From assembly GCA_963969595.1 (NCBI GenBank), contig OZ018414.1:19885660-19949659 (forward strand): 64,000 bases of DNA, read 5' to 3'. Positions 1 to 12,245 of this stretch are shown piece by piece. The notes beneath the pieces are model-generated. The model ran no database searches, was not told the origin of the DNA, and saw only the letters and a program-made list of their open reading frames with translations. The number at the start of each line of letters is the position of its first letter. The stretch's first letter is position 1. Made by a program: the position numbers and the translations under genes. The DNA is from Neckera pumila (taxonomy: Eukaryota > Streptophyta > Bryopsida > Hypnales > Neckeraceae).

Positions 1-2577
1 ATACATCATATACCGTACATTTAGCGTCATACAAAATACATCATAATTGGCAATTATGTCACATGACTTTAAAAACTACTTGATGTGAGTTTATAGAGGG
101 GAGAAAACGGGCTCTTTATACAAGTGGAGTGGTAGGGGGGAAAACAAACTATATGGGACATTGAAAATGCTAGATTTAAATTTTTGTAGAACAGCACACA
201 GACGTCCAGCAAGATGTTTTCTGCATGTCTCGAAGGTCGCTCTGATGACGTCTCCATAGCCATTATATTGATTGTGACTATGTTTTCTATAACATCTAGA
301 AGTCTACAAAAATGTTCAAGAAAACATCTCAACGTTTTATGAGATGCCTCTAGTGACATCTCTACGTCTACTTAGACATCTCCAGTATAAGTGTAGAAAA
401 CGCAAAGAAATACTTCAGCTATGCTGACGTGGCATGCCACATCAGCATAATTTTATGCCACATCAACTAATTAACACATGGCATGCCATGTCATCTTATT
501 TTTCCCCAAAGCTGCCTGATGGCTGCCCGATTCCTTTTTTTAACCTCGGTCAGACTTTTACCCACGACTAAAGTAATTTCTACAAATTTATCCTCCGTGA
601 AATTTTTTCCTTAAAGCTGACGTGACAGTCTATGTTTTTGCGGATGGCTTGGCGGACATCAATGAGTCCTTAAAAATGTTATCAAAAACCCCAATGTTGA
701 TGGTAACGCCAACTTGTTTTCATTCAAATTTACCACAATCATCTGGAACATCCTCAGAAATCTTCTGAAATTGCAATCTTTCTCTTTAACATCTTGATGT
801 CTCCGTAGACATAATATGTTCAGCCTTGGACATCGCATGTTTTTGCTCTGACATCCAAAAAAACACAGGTTCCTTATAGTGGGGATTCACAGCCGCTGAA
901 GCTACACCGAGAAGCACATGGGACGGCCCGACTCAACTGTGGCGCGCATTGGGTACTGATCCATCGAAAAAGACGATGCAGTCCAAGTCAGAAGTCAGTA
1001 TAGAATGAGCTTCACAATTTCCTGCAGAATGACATCTAGCAACAATATTGGCGGTGTCACAAAACAAGTGTCCACGAATTCATTTCAACTGTACTTAGCA
1101 GACCTTCAGTGCATGTGGCCGTCGGTGTCGTCCCTATCCCCGTCGAACCAATACGGGGCTCACCTTCAACGAGGACCACGGCTGCATGAGAATTGGCGTA
1201 AGGATCATGACAATTCATGACGAATTCATGGAATGGAAAATTTCTTTCTTAACTGAACTACGCCGATTAATTTGCAATTGGACAATCGTACAGTGCAGAG
1301 GGATCGGAAATTGAATTTGAAGTTACCTGCATTCACGCGCGTGGTTCCTGCACCAGGAATGCCGTGTGCACCATTCTGAAGTCGCGGGTCCACGGCAGAC
1401 GGTATCGAAGCTTGCATGCGAACCAATTATGAGTTCAGACTGTGGAAGCAGCATAGTTTGTTGGAAATCAGAAGAGTTCGGAAATGCAGAAGACATAAAC
1501 TGCTGAAGAGGAAAGAAAACAACCTTCGGAAATTGAAATTGCAGACGACCTCAAGCAAAGTTCAAACTTCTTGTCTGCGTACGAGATAACGGAGAGGCAC
1601 TCCTGGAAGAAATTTGGCACCACCGCTTGTACACAATGCCAGCTGCGGAGACATGTAGGCTCGGCAAGGCTCGGCAGTTGCTGAGCAATGCAAGTGTGAA
1701 AAGCTTGGGCCGCTCTTGGGTGAGACCGCCCTGTAATGACACCTTTACGAGCAAGTGCAAAAGTCCCCTTAGTGTAGTGCAATTCTTTTGAAGAGAGTCT
1801 ATGCTTTGGAGGAAGAACAAAGGGAAGTGTCTCCCTCCCAATGTACTGTACAATATAAGACCCCACATAATTTCAGGGAAGAAATAGGGGAAAGAACGTC
1901 ACATAATCTTTTGAGGTGTAGTACTGTACAATCCTTTGAGCTTTGTTTGTGAGCAAGACTTCCACTGTTGAAGAGACCTCAAATTTTAGGATTAAACAAA
2001 AATTATAAACTCAAAGGGTGCCAAATTTTTTTTGATCCTCTCTATTTGCAAGGATGAGAGCTTAACCTCTATTTAGAAAGAAGAAAACCAATGTGATTGA
2101 ATTGCATGCAATCTGATGCCTTGTTGTCATTCCATAAAAATGCAAGTTCGTTAAAAATTCAAATTCAATCTTGAAGCAAACTGAGGACCAAAGTGTTCGA
2201 GGATGACTTTCAAGACTTTTAGGATAACTCTCATGGCTGAATCCCCAAGGCATTACTATGTTCAGCAACAGTAAACGAAGATATAAATCATTTATCAACC
2301 GACTCCAAGTAGTTCAAGGTGAAGTGCATGAATAAGAGTCCATCCCCCTAAGGTGACAGAAATCTGTTCCCCAGAATGGATAAAAACAATTGCTGTTACT
2401 GCATATTTTTCAGCAGCAATCCAACTTCAAGGTACAAATCTGTAAAGAGCTATACAGGAGCAGAACTTCAAAACGACATTCTACTTATTTACTTGTAGGT
2501 GTATGAACCAGGGCAGCTTGGATGAGAATCTGCAAGTGCCAAACTGTGGAGAGCGGAGACGAAGCATCATCTTAGCT
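1..2577. other. Gene-poor left edge and 3' flank of the TPR gene
   Basis: I find no supportable coding region here. The first 900 bases are AT-rich and carry repeated GACATCT/GATGTC words and small palindromes, which suggests old transposon debris. From about 900 to 1,870 the base composition is more even and there are two overlapping minus-strand open frames of 132 and 105 codons, but they lack recognisable motifs and splice context. The stretch just before 2,578 is the expected 3' untranslated region of the minus-strand TPR gene. Confidence 0.5.
424..505. repeat. Cluster of TGACGTGGCATGCCA palindromes
   Basis: A near-perfect 20-bp palindrome, TGACGTGGCATGCCACATCA, sits at 424-443. It is followed by TATGCCACATCA and a second palindrome centred on GGCATGCC near 480-490. 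The GCCACGTCA word recurs inside the MITEs at 8.2 and 36.8 kb and, on the other strand, in the 11-bp tandem repeat at 26.3 kb, so this is probably a transposon terminus or hairpin remnant. Confidence 0.45.
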
Positions 2578-4402
2578 TTAACTTTTGCCAAAAGATAGGG
2601 AATAGCTGCCGGTGTTGGGATCCTTCACTGTCTTAAAATCGTCCACGCTCATGCCAAATTTCCCAAGTACACTGTTGCCAAGTTCCTTCAACTTACCTGC
2701 TCCAAAAACAAGTGCAGGAGTAAATTCTACGCTCAAACAAAATTCACACGAATTCTGCCAACTAAAATTGGGAATAAATTTATCCAGCGTAGCATCATAA
2801 TTAAAAAAGAATCGGCAAGACCAAGACAAAGCAGATCACTCGTGAATTGGGAATCCATCTTACCAATCATTTCATCCTTAAGTTCCTCTCTCTTCTTCGC
2901 AACAATTGGTTCCAGTCTGATAATGGACGCTCGGGCTGCTCTGTTGGAGGGGTCTAGCTCAAGGGCTTTCTTCATGTCTGCAACAGAACAACTCAAATTA
3001 CTTTCAGCTGCACTCTGCATCAATCAGCTTGAGCACAGATCCTGCATCACTGGTAATAAAACAGCACACGACATTGACACCCAATCCGTACCAGTAAGAG
3101 CTTCCTCAAACTTGTCAAGGTTCTCATAAGCCTGGGAACGCCTCATAAGAGCTTTCACATAGTTGGGGTCAAGCTCTAAAGCTTTTGTGCCCTCTGTCAC
3201 TGCAGCTGAGTAATTTTTCTGGAAAATGAAAAATTCTTGTAAGAAAGAACTCGCAGGAGAAACTTATTTCAAGGCATGGTGTGTAAATATCAGTATAACT
3301 CCAGTCCTATTCAATGCAAAAAGCTTTATCCATCTCGAAGCTTCAAATTCTAATCGTAAATAAGAGGGATGTAATAGCATAGTTCAAACAAACGCCACCG
3401 AGTGAACAAAATTTAACTAATTCTATACTATTTCATTAAATCTAGACTATATCGTTAAATCTAAACCATCGATCATGTTGTCAATCGTTGCTCAAGTTTA
3501 ATTTCATATAATAGTATATTATTCTTGGCCAAAAATCACGTCACTGGCATTTAAACAATATTGACTGCCCAATGACTGAATGACATTCGACATATGTAAT
3601 TTCTAGACAATAATATTGTTCCGAATTACTCAAATTCGAGGTCAGAACACTGCAAACAATCATAACAGCCAGCTTTGACAAGAGAACCTGAGTACATCGT
3701 TGAGTGCAACCAACACATACTCGTATTTACTTGGCATCAATTAGTAATTTACCAGGTTAATCTCGCAGATAGCTCGATTTGAGTAGCACTGTGCGCGTAG
3801 CTCGTTTGCATTTGGATCGTTGGCGACACTTTCCAATGCGCTAGCATAGCACTCTAAAGCCTCTGAGTACTTTCCAGCAGCGTATAACGTATTGCCCTGT
3901 GACTTCGATGCATTTGCTAATGATAAAGCTTTCTGTACCGCACACACTCTTCATCAGTTCCTACAAATTAAAGAAATACATGCTAAAGGATTTGTAAATA
4001 AATCATCGATCACACACTAAGAGAATATAGTTGTGGGCTACTACTCACCGCCCGGAGCTCCTCCTCTGTCAACGCGTCCTCAAAATGCTCCTCAATGTTT
4101 CCTGTCGTGGTAGCCGCTGTCTCAGAGTCGTCATTATTTGCAGCATCATCACTTCCTTCACTTGCAGTCTCCCATCCATCTCCTTCACCAGCAGCATGTG
4201 AGTCTCCCTTCTGTTTGGATTTAGGGTTTCTGGCGTTAGGTTGAACAGAGGGGCCCATGCTTTCTCCTGGTGGACTATCTGTTCTAAGAGGAGATGCATC
4301 TTCGGTAATGGGAGAAGCCGACTTCTTCTGCTTCTGCTTCTGCCTCAGATTCTGCTCCTCGTATTCAGAAGCATCTTCTTCAGCAAGCTCAATGACAACC
4401 AT
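2578..4402 (-). CDS. TPR-repeat protein, SlTPR1/At4g30480-like, five exons
   Basis: Exons on the minus strand are 4,402-4,045, 3,946-3,753, 3,218-3,092, 2,977-2,864 and 2,696-2,578. Together they read 303 residues. Residues 1-119 are acidic and Ser/Glu-rich. Three TPR motifs follow at roughly 125-235, including SQGNTLYAAGKYSEALECY and ALELDPN. The tail ends in KLKELGNSVLGKFGMSVDDF, which is diagnostic of this plant family. Exons 2-5 join in frame at consensus GT-AG sites. The exon 1/2 junction is less certain: the strong donor after 4,049 breaks frame with every nearby acceptor, so I used GT at 4,044 with the acceptor before 3,946, which keeps frame. The ATG at 4,402 starts MVVIELAEED. Family members in tomato and Arabidopsis bind ethylene receptors through the TPR region; that function is inferred here. 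Exon 2 has been copied to 12.2 and 24.0 kb. Confidence 0.85.
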
Positions 4403-5720
4403 GTTTTCTGACCACAACCTTCAAGCAGAGAAGATCCTGATTGATGGCAAAACCAGCAAGTGATCGTCAGCTTATATGGAACGGTAAGACAAATACAAAA
4501 GACAAGAGACTCGCCCCCGAATTTCAAACCCCAGAAAATGTCAAAAGACTGATACCTGTAAAACAACAGCTCATCAATCCTACACTTGGCTAGCCTTATT
4601 CACCTAACCCTAGCTTCACCCCTGCAACACGCATTCTGTTAAAAGCTCCAAATCGATTCCGACCTAACTGCGTTACTGCGAAATTATGAGATCCGCTTGC
4701 TCGAAATCCTCCAATACCTCAAATCCGTTAAGAAATCAAACATCCTACAATGAAACTCACCCCAAAATTTCAAATCCCAGAAAATGTCAAAAGACTGACC
4801 CCTGTTTAAAATAGCAGCTCATCAATCCTAGACTTGGCTGGTATACTTATTCGCCTAACCCTAACTTCACCTCTGCAACACGGTAGTCTGTCAAAAGCTC
4901 CAAATCGATTCCGACCTAATGGCGTTACTACGAAATCATGAAATCCTCTTGCTCGAAATCCTCCAACACGTCAAATCCTTTCAGAAATTCAAACATCCTA
5001 CAACGAAACTCGCCCCAAAATTTCAAATTGCAGAAAATGTCAAAAGATCGACCCCTCTTTAAAACAACAGATCATCAACCCTACACCTGGCTGGCCTTAT
5101 TCGTCTAACCCTAACTTCACCTCTGCGACACACTGTTCTGTCAAAACCCCAAATCGATCCGACCTAATGGCGTTACTGCAAACTTCATATTAGCGTCTTC
5201 AGCCCACGGATTTTCAAACCCAAATTCTCAGACACGAAACTGGAAGAGTCATTGAGTATAGTCTCCCAATACCACCCTAATCCTCTACTGCTGTGATTTC
5301 AGTATATGAAACCATACTCCTTGCGAACGAACTCATACACTCAAAAGGATCTGATGTCATAGAGGGACCAGACACAAAAAACAAACTACAAATTAGCCTC
5401 CTCAGCTCACGAGTTTTCAAACCCTCATTCTCAGCAACGACACAGCAAGTGCCACAGCCAGATTAATGAGTTTCGTCATGTGGGACTTACGTTTGAGATC
5501 AATTACAAGAAGAGTGAAAATCCTGGCACAAGAATTGTATTGCTGGCAATGGCAGCGCAGAGGGAGTCCGACACTCGAGCAGATGCTGCTGTACCAATGG
5601 AAGGGACGGTTGCGATGGCGGAACAATAAGTAGGGGAACGAGGTAGGGCTGGTGGAGAGGAAGCCGCGGAGCGTGGGAATTGGAGATACCACTCTATCAC
5701 CTGCAGTGAAGATTACCACG
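4403..5720 (-). promoter_or_regulatory. Predicted 5' UTR exon, leader intron and promoter of the TPR gene
   Basis: Reading the minus strand, a C/T-rich segment (about 5,700 to 5,488) ends in a strong donor, AAAC|GTAAGT. A plausible acceptor (CAATCAG) lies just upstream of the ATG. I infer a non-coding first exon and a roughly 1-kb leader intron. That intron contains the 250-bp tandem triplication listed separately. Short open frames in the leader exon (65 and 106 codons) are not conserved-looking and are probably shadows. Confidence 0.5.
4509..5180. repeat. Three tandem units of about 250 bp in the TPR leader
   Basis: The units begin near 4,509, 4,755 and 5,008, so the periods are 246 and 253 bp. 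The third is cut short near 5,180. Each unit carries the same ordered words: ACTCxCCCC, TTTCAAA, CAGAAAATGTCAAAAGA, CTCATCAA, CCTAACCCTAxCTTCACC, CCAAATCGATxCCGACCTAA and GGCGTTACT. The CCTAACCCTA motif is telo-box-like and is kept in all three. Confidence 0.85.
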
Positions 5721-5910
5721 GATGTTACAACAAGCATAAATTTTCACAATGAATTCAAAGTATCAAGGAGAGCAACTATGATAGAGCAACTATGAGAGAT
5801 ACAGTTTCACACAAAAGTCCACAAACTTAAACAAGAGGAGCGGGGTCGGTGTTGTCTCCTTGAAGAAAGCCAAAAACGATACCTCCGACACCTTCACCAC
5901 CTTAACCTAA

Positions 5911-6051
5911 CTGGAGCAGATCCGTGAAGTTTTCGAGCGACTCAAAACCGGTCGCCACTCGTTCTTCCAAGACTTCGAAGATCTTAAGCTTCGTGGGAAA
6001 ATCGCTGAAGAAGGACAAGCCAAGATTTTCGAAGCGGAGGGCACTCTCTGA
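5911..6051 (+). pseudogene. Protein-kinase N-lobe fragment
   Basis: A 46-codon open stretch encodes a segment ending QDFEDLKLRGKIAEEGQAKI followed by FEAE. It resembles the start of a plant serine/threonine kinase domain in which the glycine-rich loop reads GKIAEGGQAxIF; here the usual GG is EG. An in-frame TAA lies immediately upstream and TGA follows GTL. No further kinase subdomains (VAIK, HRD, DFG) appear in the next kilobase, so this is a truncated relic. Similar kinases are familiar from mosses and lycophytes, which is a weak taxonomic hint. Confidence 0.45.
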
Positions 6052-6094
6052 GGAGCATCACAACCCTAAACCACCGTTTGAAAGCCCCATTGGT

Positions 6095-7995
6095 TTTTTT
6101 TAGGGTTTGGTAGAGAAGTGCTGAAGTGGCAACAAACAAAAAAATGATGTTAGCCAAATATTTTAGTATTCATGTGTCTATATTTTGGATAGAACTATCC
6201 TTTCATTTTTTCAATATATTGGAAATTTCATTTGAACTATTTAGAAAAATTGGAACAACTTGGAATCATCATCCAATTTTTCTTCAAATTTTTCCTTAAA
6301 GTTTTGATGCCTTTTCAATTATTTTGGGTGGTTTTAGGCATTTAAATGCCTAGAAAAACAACACTAGGTTGGAGTGTGGAAATGGAAGATCCAAAATTGG
6401 ACAATTAGTAGGAGTTGCAACTAATTGGTTTGAAAAAATAAACGGTGGATATGTAGTCACCACTTTTGTGAAATTGTCAAATTTTAGCCACTTGCCATTT
6501 CAAATCCAAGGTTAATACTCAGATTGCTGGAAGCGGGAATGTTTTTGGACAAGGCCTAGTATTACTTTATGCTTGGCCGTTGAAGGGCTTGGTGTCCTTG
6601 GATAAGGTGGAGGCTTATTGCTTAAAAGTTGGTCGTGGTGGTCAATCCCTGCTTTGTCATCCATGTCTATTTGATGTAACAAAATTTTGAATTTAGTTTT
6701 AAAACTAGCATGTCTTTGAAAGAGGAAGATTGTAGCCTTTGCAAATTTGAAGTTGAAAGAAAGTCAGCAATGAGAATTTGGTACTAGAAGTAATGAATTG
6801 GAAGATCATTTTGATAAGGTGAAAGGATGCAACCAATGCCCTGGAAAAAAAACTTGGCTCCTTCTACAAATAGGAGGGAAATTACAAGAGTTTCTCTAAA
6901 AAAATTTCTAATGCTGCAACAAACTAAGAAAATTGACACTATATACCTAAAATTTATATTTTGGCAAATTAGATGTACAACAAGGATACAGCACAATATT
7001 GGTTTTGGGTGCATTGTTGGTTTTGGTCATACATACCTTATTGATCATCTTAGTTGGCCTAGTCATTTTTCAGTTAGCTAGTTTGCGTTATTTTAGCATT
7101 GGTTACTTTTAAAAAATTGATAAAAATTGATTTAAAAATTAATAAAAAAAAAAGCAGATGAAATTGTCTAATCCTTCTCAATAAAGATATCTCATCTATC
7201 CAAAAGTAAGTGTCTACAAATAAGTATTGTTGAAAATGTTTGACAACAATTTCATTGATTATACTATGAAAATTACTCCGTATTAAACTAAAAGGACCCT
7301 AATTTTATATCATGAAATTTTATGAAAGACATTGCATTTATTCATTATAATCTAAATAAAATTGGACACAATTTTTTTTCTATATAAGCTACTTCAAACA
7401 TCTTTTAAAAATTGGAGGTTAAATTATCTATAATACTTATTTTTGGACAATCATAGGCAATATTAAATTTGCTAAGGTTTGCTTATTTAGTACAAACTAA
7501 TAAGCTCATTAGTTTGTACTTCTAATTAGTTTGTACAATCTAAAATGTAGGTTCATGATGAAAAATTAATTTACATAATTTACAACTTGGATATTCATAA
7601 TAGAAATTCAAAAGTATCTTTGTATTCATCATGAATTCGTTGATTACGTAATCCCTTAAGAACCAAGTGTTCAAATTTTGAACATTGAATGAACACAAAT
7701 ATATGCCAAGCACACGAAAATGCATTTTTTCATCAATAAATTTCTTTGAAGATTTTTGTATTAGTTCTTTACATTTGTCCAATATAAATTTGGAAGACTC
7801 TACTTTACAAATATTCTATATTTCAAAGGATGTCAATAGATCAAGATCCAAATAGTAATATTTTCAATGCTAAAATATGACCCTTCAAAAACAATATGAA
7901 TAAAAAAAGTAAAAAAAAAATCTTTAAAATTTTCTTATAAGTTCCAAAGAATTTAACATTTGGAACTTAATGCGTAGAGGACCATTGTCCTCAGA
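6095..7995 (+). repeat. Inverted dispersed repeat, left arm
   Basis: This AT-rich block matches, in reverse complement and with many small gaps, the block at 15,180-16,855. Shared landmarks in order include ATGATGTTAGCCAAATATTT, a palindrome GGCATTTAAATGCC at about 6,338, GGATCCAAAATTGGAC-like and TCATCCATGTCTA words, CAAATAGGAGG, GATCATCTTAG, and ATGCGTAGAGGACCATTGTC at the far end. No protein-coding potential is visible. It is probably an old non-autonomous transposon copy. Confidence 0.7.
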
Positions 7996-8093
7996 GCAAA
8001 AGTAATGCCAACTTAAATAAAAAATTTACATTGCCTTGCAAAACATTTCCCTTTTCTAGTTCTCCTTTAGAAGTACTTAATAGAATTTTCTAT

Positions 8094-8364
8094 CATTAGA
8101 AGAGATTTGAGACTTCCAAGAGCCCGCAAATTATCTTGCGTTCCCAAACTGCGAAAATACAGGAAAGCTGCTGGTTGATGTGGTTGAGATAGTGCCACGT
8201 CATTTTTGAAAAAAATAAATAATAATAATAATTTTTTGGCCTAAAATGATATTTAGGAGAGAATATTTTTTTTTTTGAAATTTTTTTTTTTTGACAACCC
8301 ATATTGGCTAGATTGGGGAATGGGCTTGAAACGGCCCTCCAATGCCCTCCAATCTCTTCTAATG
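8094..8364. mobile_element. CATTAG-type MITE, copy 1
   Basis: The 271-bp element starts CATTAGAAGAGATT and ends AATCTCTTCTAATG, giving a 14-bp terminal inverted repeat. Its interior (GTGCCACGTCATTTTTGAAAAA, then a T-rich tract, then GGCTAGATTGGGGAATGGGC) is closely related to the copy at 36,734-37,043. It has no coding capacity. Confidence 0.8.
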
Positions 8365-9403
8365 GCTTTTCTTTTTGAGGGTACCTTCTTCTTAAAGATG
8401 TATACAATATTCATATTTATATATTTTTTTTAAATTTTACAATACATCCAAAGAAATTGCCTAAATGCTTTAAAAACAAGCCAATCTTTCTTGCAACTAC
8501 TTGATTCCACAATCATTCTATTTATAAAAAATTCCAAAAAATTATAATAAAATCACATTCTCCTTATGCAACCTTAGTAAAAACTTCATAATTAACAATC
8601 CAAGTGGAACTTGACATCATAATTGGTTGTTGACTTTTTCAATGCTAATGTGGCACCGTCCCATTGGCAAAACAAGTCACCATAGCCATTACAAGCTACA
8701 ACTCATAACCATCTTTCCTTTCAACTTGCTTCCTACACCCTTGGATCATGAGAATCAAAGGTTATGATAGAAAAATGTACAACCAAGTTATGTACAGTCA
8801 GGTACAACAATCTTACGATTTTTTGCATCCTGCTAAGATTTGGTGAACTTTGGGAGGCCGGTGTATGTTCAAAAATGAACGGAATTTCAAATCGTAAATT
8901 TGTGTTGGAATCACACTCAAGTCTAATTTATCATCATTACAAACACACATCTATAATTGAAAATCATACAAAAAGTTTGATGTTTTCTATACACTATTAT
9001 CATCTAGTATTGCCACCATTTGTGAAAATTACAACTAGTATTTAATGGTCCATATTAGAAATGAGCCTTCACAATTGCTTTAAAGATACTTGATCTCATA
9101 CCCCTTGAATTGCTTGTATGATTTCTTTCTTCTTCTTCACCTAAATGCAAAAGAATTGGGACTATCTTCCAAAGAATTTCTACAAAATGGTAGATACTGT
9201 ATACAAAGAATCCAAATTATTGTATGGTTTTCAATTATTCATTTTTCACTTGTTATGAAGTTGAAGTGCACTTCATTGCAGTTCCAGTGCAATTTGTGAT
9301 TTCAAAATCGGATCATTTTTGAGCATGTTAGAGCTTCTTGAAGTTGATGAACTTTCTAGTGAAAACTGACTTGAAAAATCATAAGATTGTTGTACCCGAT
9401 TGT
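8365..9403. other. AT-rich intergenic DNA, paralogous to 52.6-53.6 kb
   Basis: There is no gene here. The stretch from about 8,440 to 8,800 is a direct paralogue of 52,600-53,600; shared words include CTTTCCTTTCAACTTGCTTC and ACCCTTGGATCATGA. This copy lacks the MITE and the foldback element that interrupt the other copy, so it serves as the empty-site reference. Confidence 0.6.
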
Positions 9404-9405
9404 AC

Positions 9406-9453
9406 ATTAGATAATCCGAATGAGCCGCGCTAGCGGCCAATCCGTCATCTAAC
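9406..9453. repeat. 48-bp palindromic mini-element with GCGCTAGCGG core
   Basis: It reads TTAGATAA, a spacer, GAGCCGCGCTAGCGG, a spacer, then TCATCTAA. An inverted copy lies at 53,610-53,653. Both have TTAGATRA-type ends facing each other around the same GC-rich core. Confidence 0.5.
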
Positions 9454-9673
9454 ACATATCCTATTCTAGGAGGTTGAAGTTTTGTCTTGGATTGCGAGAA
9501 TTAACATCGCCTGCTTGTGGCGTTAATATTTTCCACTACACCTAAAATCAAAGTACAATCAGTAGATTTTTCCAAATCTATGCATGCTCTAATTTAGGTA
9601 TCTATTTATTATCCAGATTTAAGACGTCTCGGCGATTTCGCTTTTGGGTATACGCTCATAACATTTTGAAGTA

Positions 9674-9827
9674 ACTCTACAATGATGGTGTGATATATTC
9701 CACACCCCAACAGTGCTTCATCAATAGCTACTGATGAATTAGACACGTGGAGGTGGAGGATGTAGAGGTACACCATGATCACTGTAGAACCAAGGCAACA
9801 TGATCAACACATGCTACTGAATGTTAA
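9674..9827. repeat. Foldback element, copy 1
   Basis: CTCTACAATGATGGTGTG on the left faces CACACCATGATCACTGTAG on the right, with TGCTACTGAATGTTA beyond it. The whole unit is the reverse complement of the better-preserved copy at 58,728-58,880. Confidence 0.65.
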
Positions 9828-10010
9828 TATGCTTGGAAGTAGTTGATCCTGAGTGCCTTGTTTTGCAATCAAAAGACCTTCAGTGTTCACAATCAAAGAT
9901 CATCACTTCTAACGACTCGAAAATCGAGATACCAGTCGAAAAATGTTTTGGAAAATGAAGCTTTTCGTTCATAGTTTACGTGAGCAACCTTGTTTGTGTT
10001 TGTCTCGCAG

Positions 10011-10275
10011 GCCACTGCTTGCATCCGAAAGCATGCAACCAAATAGAGCGAGGACCTTCGGTGGAGAAGAGTTGCTTAGAAGAAGTTCCGATAGAGCGCA
10101 TTGAGTCCACGCTGCGGATGGCCTTGCAGTGTATATCCCCGACGCCGGAGGAGCGGCCCACCATGGACAATGCAAGGTCGTGCAGTTACTCGAAGCTGAC
10201 TCAGTCTCAAGTTGTCCGAGTGACCTAGCTCAGCAACTCTTACAACTCTCGAATGCCGGATCGAGGTGGTCGTGA
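10011..10275 (+). pseudogene. Receptor-like kinase C-terminal exon, frameshifted
   Basis: The fragment follows a good acceptor (TGTCTCGCAG at 10,001-10,010). It reads IESTLRMALQC, then ISPTPEERPTMDNA, the last-subdomain signature of plant LRR receptor kinases (ALxC...P..RPTM). At about 10,172-10,177 the frame must slip by one base to continue as VVQLLEADSVSSCPSDLAQQ and reach a natural-looking stop at 10,273. No upstream kinase exons are present, so this is a 3'-terminal gene relic. The family and the frameshift are both visible in the sequence; the parent gene cannot be named. Confidence 0.7.
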
Positions 10276-12245
10276 GCGTTAGAGTTTGTCCCCCGCTTCT
10301 ACTTTATTAATTGTACTAGCTAGGAACATGAATTCACGTCATTCTGAGCTGTGACTACAATACCAAGTACGAATTGATAAGCAAATTTACAGCCAGGTCC
10401 ACACAATTGATGATACACAAAACACGTGAGCATAATTTTATTTCTTCACAATAAAATTAGCATTCAAGCGAGACAAGGGGAATAAAATCAATCGGCAGAT
10501 GGATTTTTATTACTGATGAGCGAGTGTTCCTGTTTTTTCAAATCACTGAAATTCCACTGTGCAGATTATTATTCATCACCACTGCCGGTGACTACGTAAG
10601 CCAGAAACAGCTAGTGCACACTTTCAAACCCAGGTGCACTGTCTACCGAAAGGCAAATTTAATCAAGTGCAGGCCCACATTACGTACATTCATGATGCAC
10701 ATGAACTGTGCATTCACTTGTGGCACCGGCAGTCCGCGCAGTTGCAGTTTAATTTGGTCCGCACTTGCAGTCGTTCTCTACGTTTTAACTGTCAATCACA
10801 AGAGAGAATTGAGAATTAAAAACCACCACGTACGACTTGCAAAACATGATTCCTGGCAGCATCGTTCCTAGAACACTCTCTAGAAGTTCCAAAGGTCTAC
10901 ACAATTCGGGCATCCAATTGATACACTCAACCCTCCCCCTAATTGCATACATTCGCTCTTACTGTTTCCGAATCTGATTTGGGAAACTTCCAATGTACGT
11001 CAAGTTCTGAATGAATGTCGGAGTGCCCTTAGTTGCCCATTTGTGTACCCGAGGCAGTGCAATTACAATGGGTCTTGTGTAAACTAAGGCATCGGTAATT
11101 TCATCCGAAACATATAAGTATAACAGATACAATACTCACTTGCGGAGACCAGTGCCGAACGTTGGCTCAGTTATGTTTCTGCCGCACCTGTCACAGATAC
11201 ATCCAATTATAAAGCAAATCAGATCATACGGCAGTTGAAACAAATTATTCGTTCAAAATTATAAAATGTCGAAATCTTGCAAGGAACAGCACCTGGAGAG
11301 TATATCAAAATTGAATTGACGCGGAGTCATCTTGAATATTTCTGGACACAATAATAATACTCAAATGCAGCAAAATCACGTTCATATGCATTAAATTAAG
11401 TGCGATAACGACAAATTGGAGTGGATGTCATACATTCCCACGCTATCCAAACCAAACACATCATTCCCTTCCATCGCCTTCTGGACAACACAAGACCAAA
11501 TGTATGTACACAAATTATATTCGCACCAATTACAACCATATATCCTAATGCACAAAGCATCGTGATCGGTACCAGAAATCGGTACCAAAATCTCTGAAAA
11601 TAGACTACCTCCGACACCCGGCGTACCAGGGGGTCGCAGGTACAAGAAAGACTCGAAATCTCATCAGCAATATATTTCCATAAAATGAAAAACAGAGTAT
11701 GATCAAGACACTCCAAATACAAAACTGCAACAACATGTGTTCCATCAATCAAGTACCAGGTCTATCATAAAATCTTCCGTCAAACACACAAGAAACTAGA
11801 ACTACGCTCCAACCTCCAAAATCTGACTGTAAGAAAATTACACCATACCAACGAACCCAAATTGAACTAAAGAACCGTTTCTAAACACTCTCCCTATGAC
11901 GGACTATCAAGCCAACACACCCCGGTCGAAATATAAAACGAAGACAGCAAGTGCTCCATCAACGAAGCACCGGCCAGATCGTAAAAACCTTCGACAAACA
12001 CACAAAAAAATCAAACTAAGCTCCAACCTGCCTCACGAAACAGTTATTAACGAAAAAAACTAAAACGCTCTCAGCAACTGAAACTGAACTAAAAGACCGA
12101 TTTAAATAATTCCCAGTCTCCCTACCTCCGTAGAACAAATTAAACATAGATCATCAAGCCACTCGCTCCGACCTAAATACACAACTACGGCAGCAAGAGT
12201 TCCGTCTGAAATCAAGTACTAGATCAAAAAATCCTTCGTCACATA
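10276..12245. other. Intergenic DNA with no recognised gene
   Basis: Open frames up to 118 codons occur (for example minus-strand frames at 11,391-11,752) but none shows a family signature. A possible small minus-strand exon near 11,155-11,190 encodes CDRCGRNITEPTFGTG-like residues before a GTGAGT donor, but it is isolated. The right end holds a diverged tandem repeat, listed separately. Confidence 0.4.
11735..12240. repeat. Diverged tandem repeat, about 210-245 bp period
   Basis: Three related units begin near 11,735, 11,950 and 12,195. Shared words are TTCCATCAATCAAGTACCAG/GCTCCATCAACGAAGCACC, CTTCCGTCAAACACACAA/CTTCGACAAACACACAA and GCTCCAACCTSC. The block ends right where the TPR exon fragment begins. 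Confidence 0.5.

Noticed and set aside
1468..1868. Overlapping minus-strand frames of 132 and 105 codons
   Set aside because: No family signature, mutually overlapping, no splice or promoter context.
4509..5180. Possible CRISPR-like array
   Set aside because: Units are ~250-bp diverged tandem repeats in a plant leader, with no short direct repeats separated by unique spacers.
11391..11752. Minus-strand frames of 84 and 118 codons
   Set aside because: Hydrophobic but unmatched to any family, overlapping each other, no splice support.
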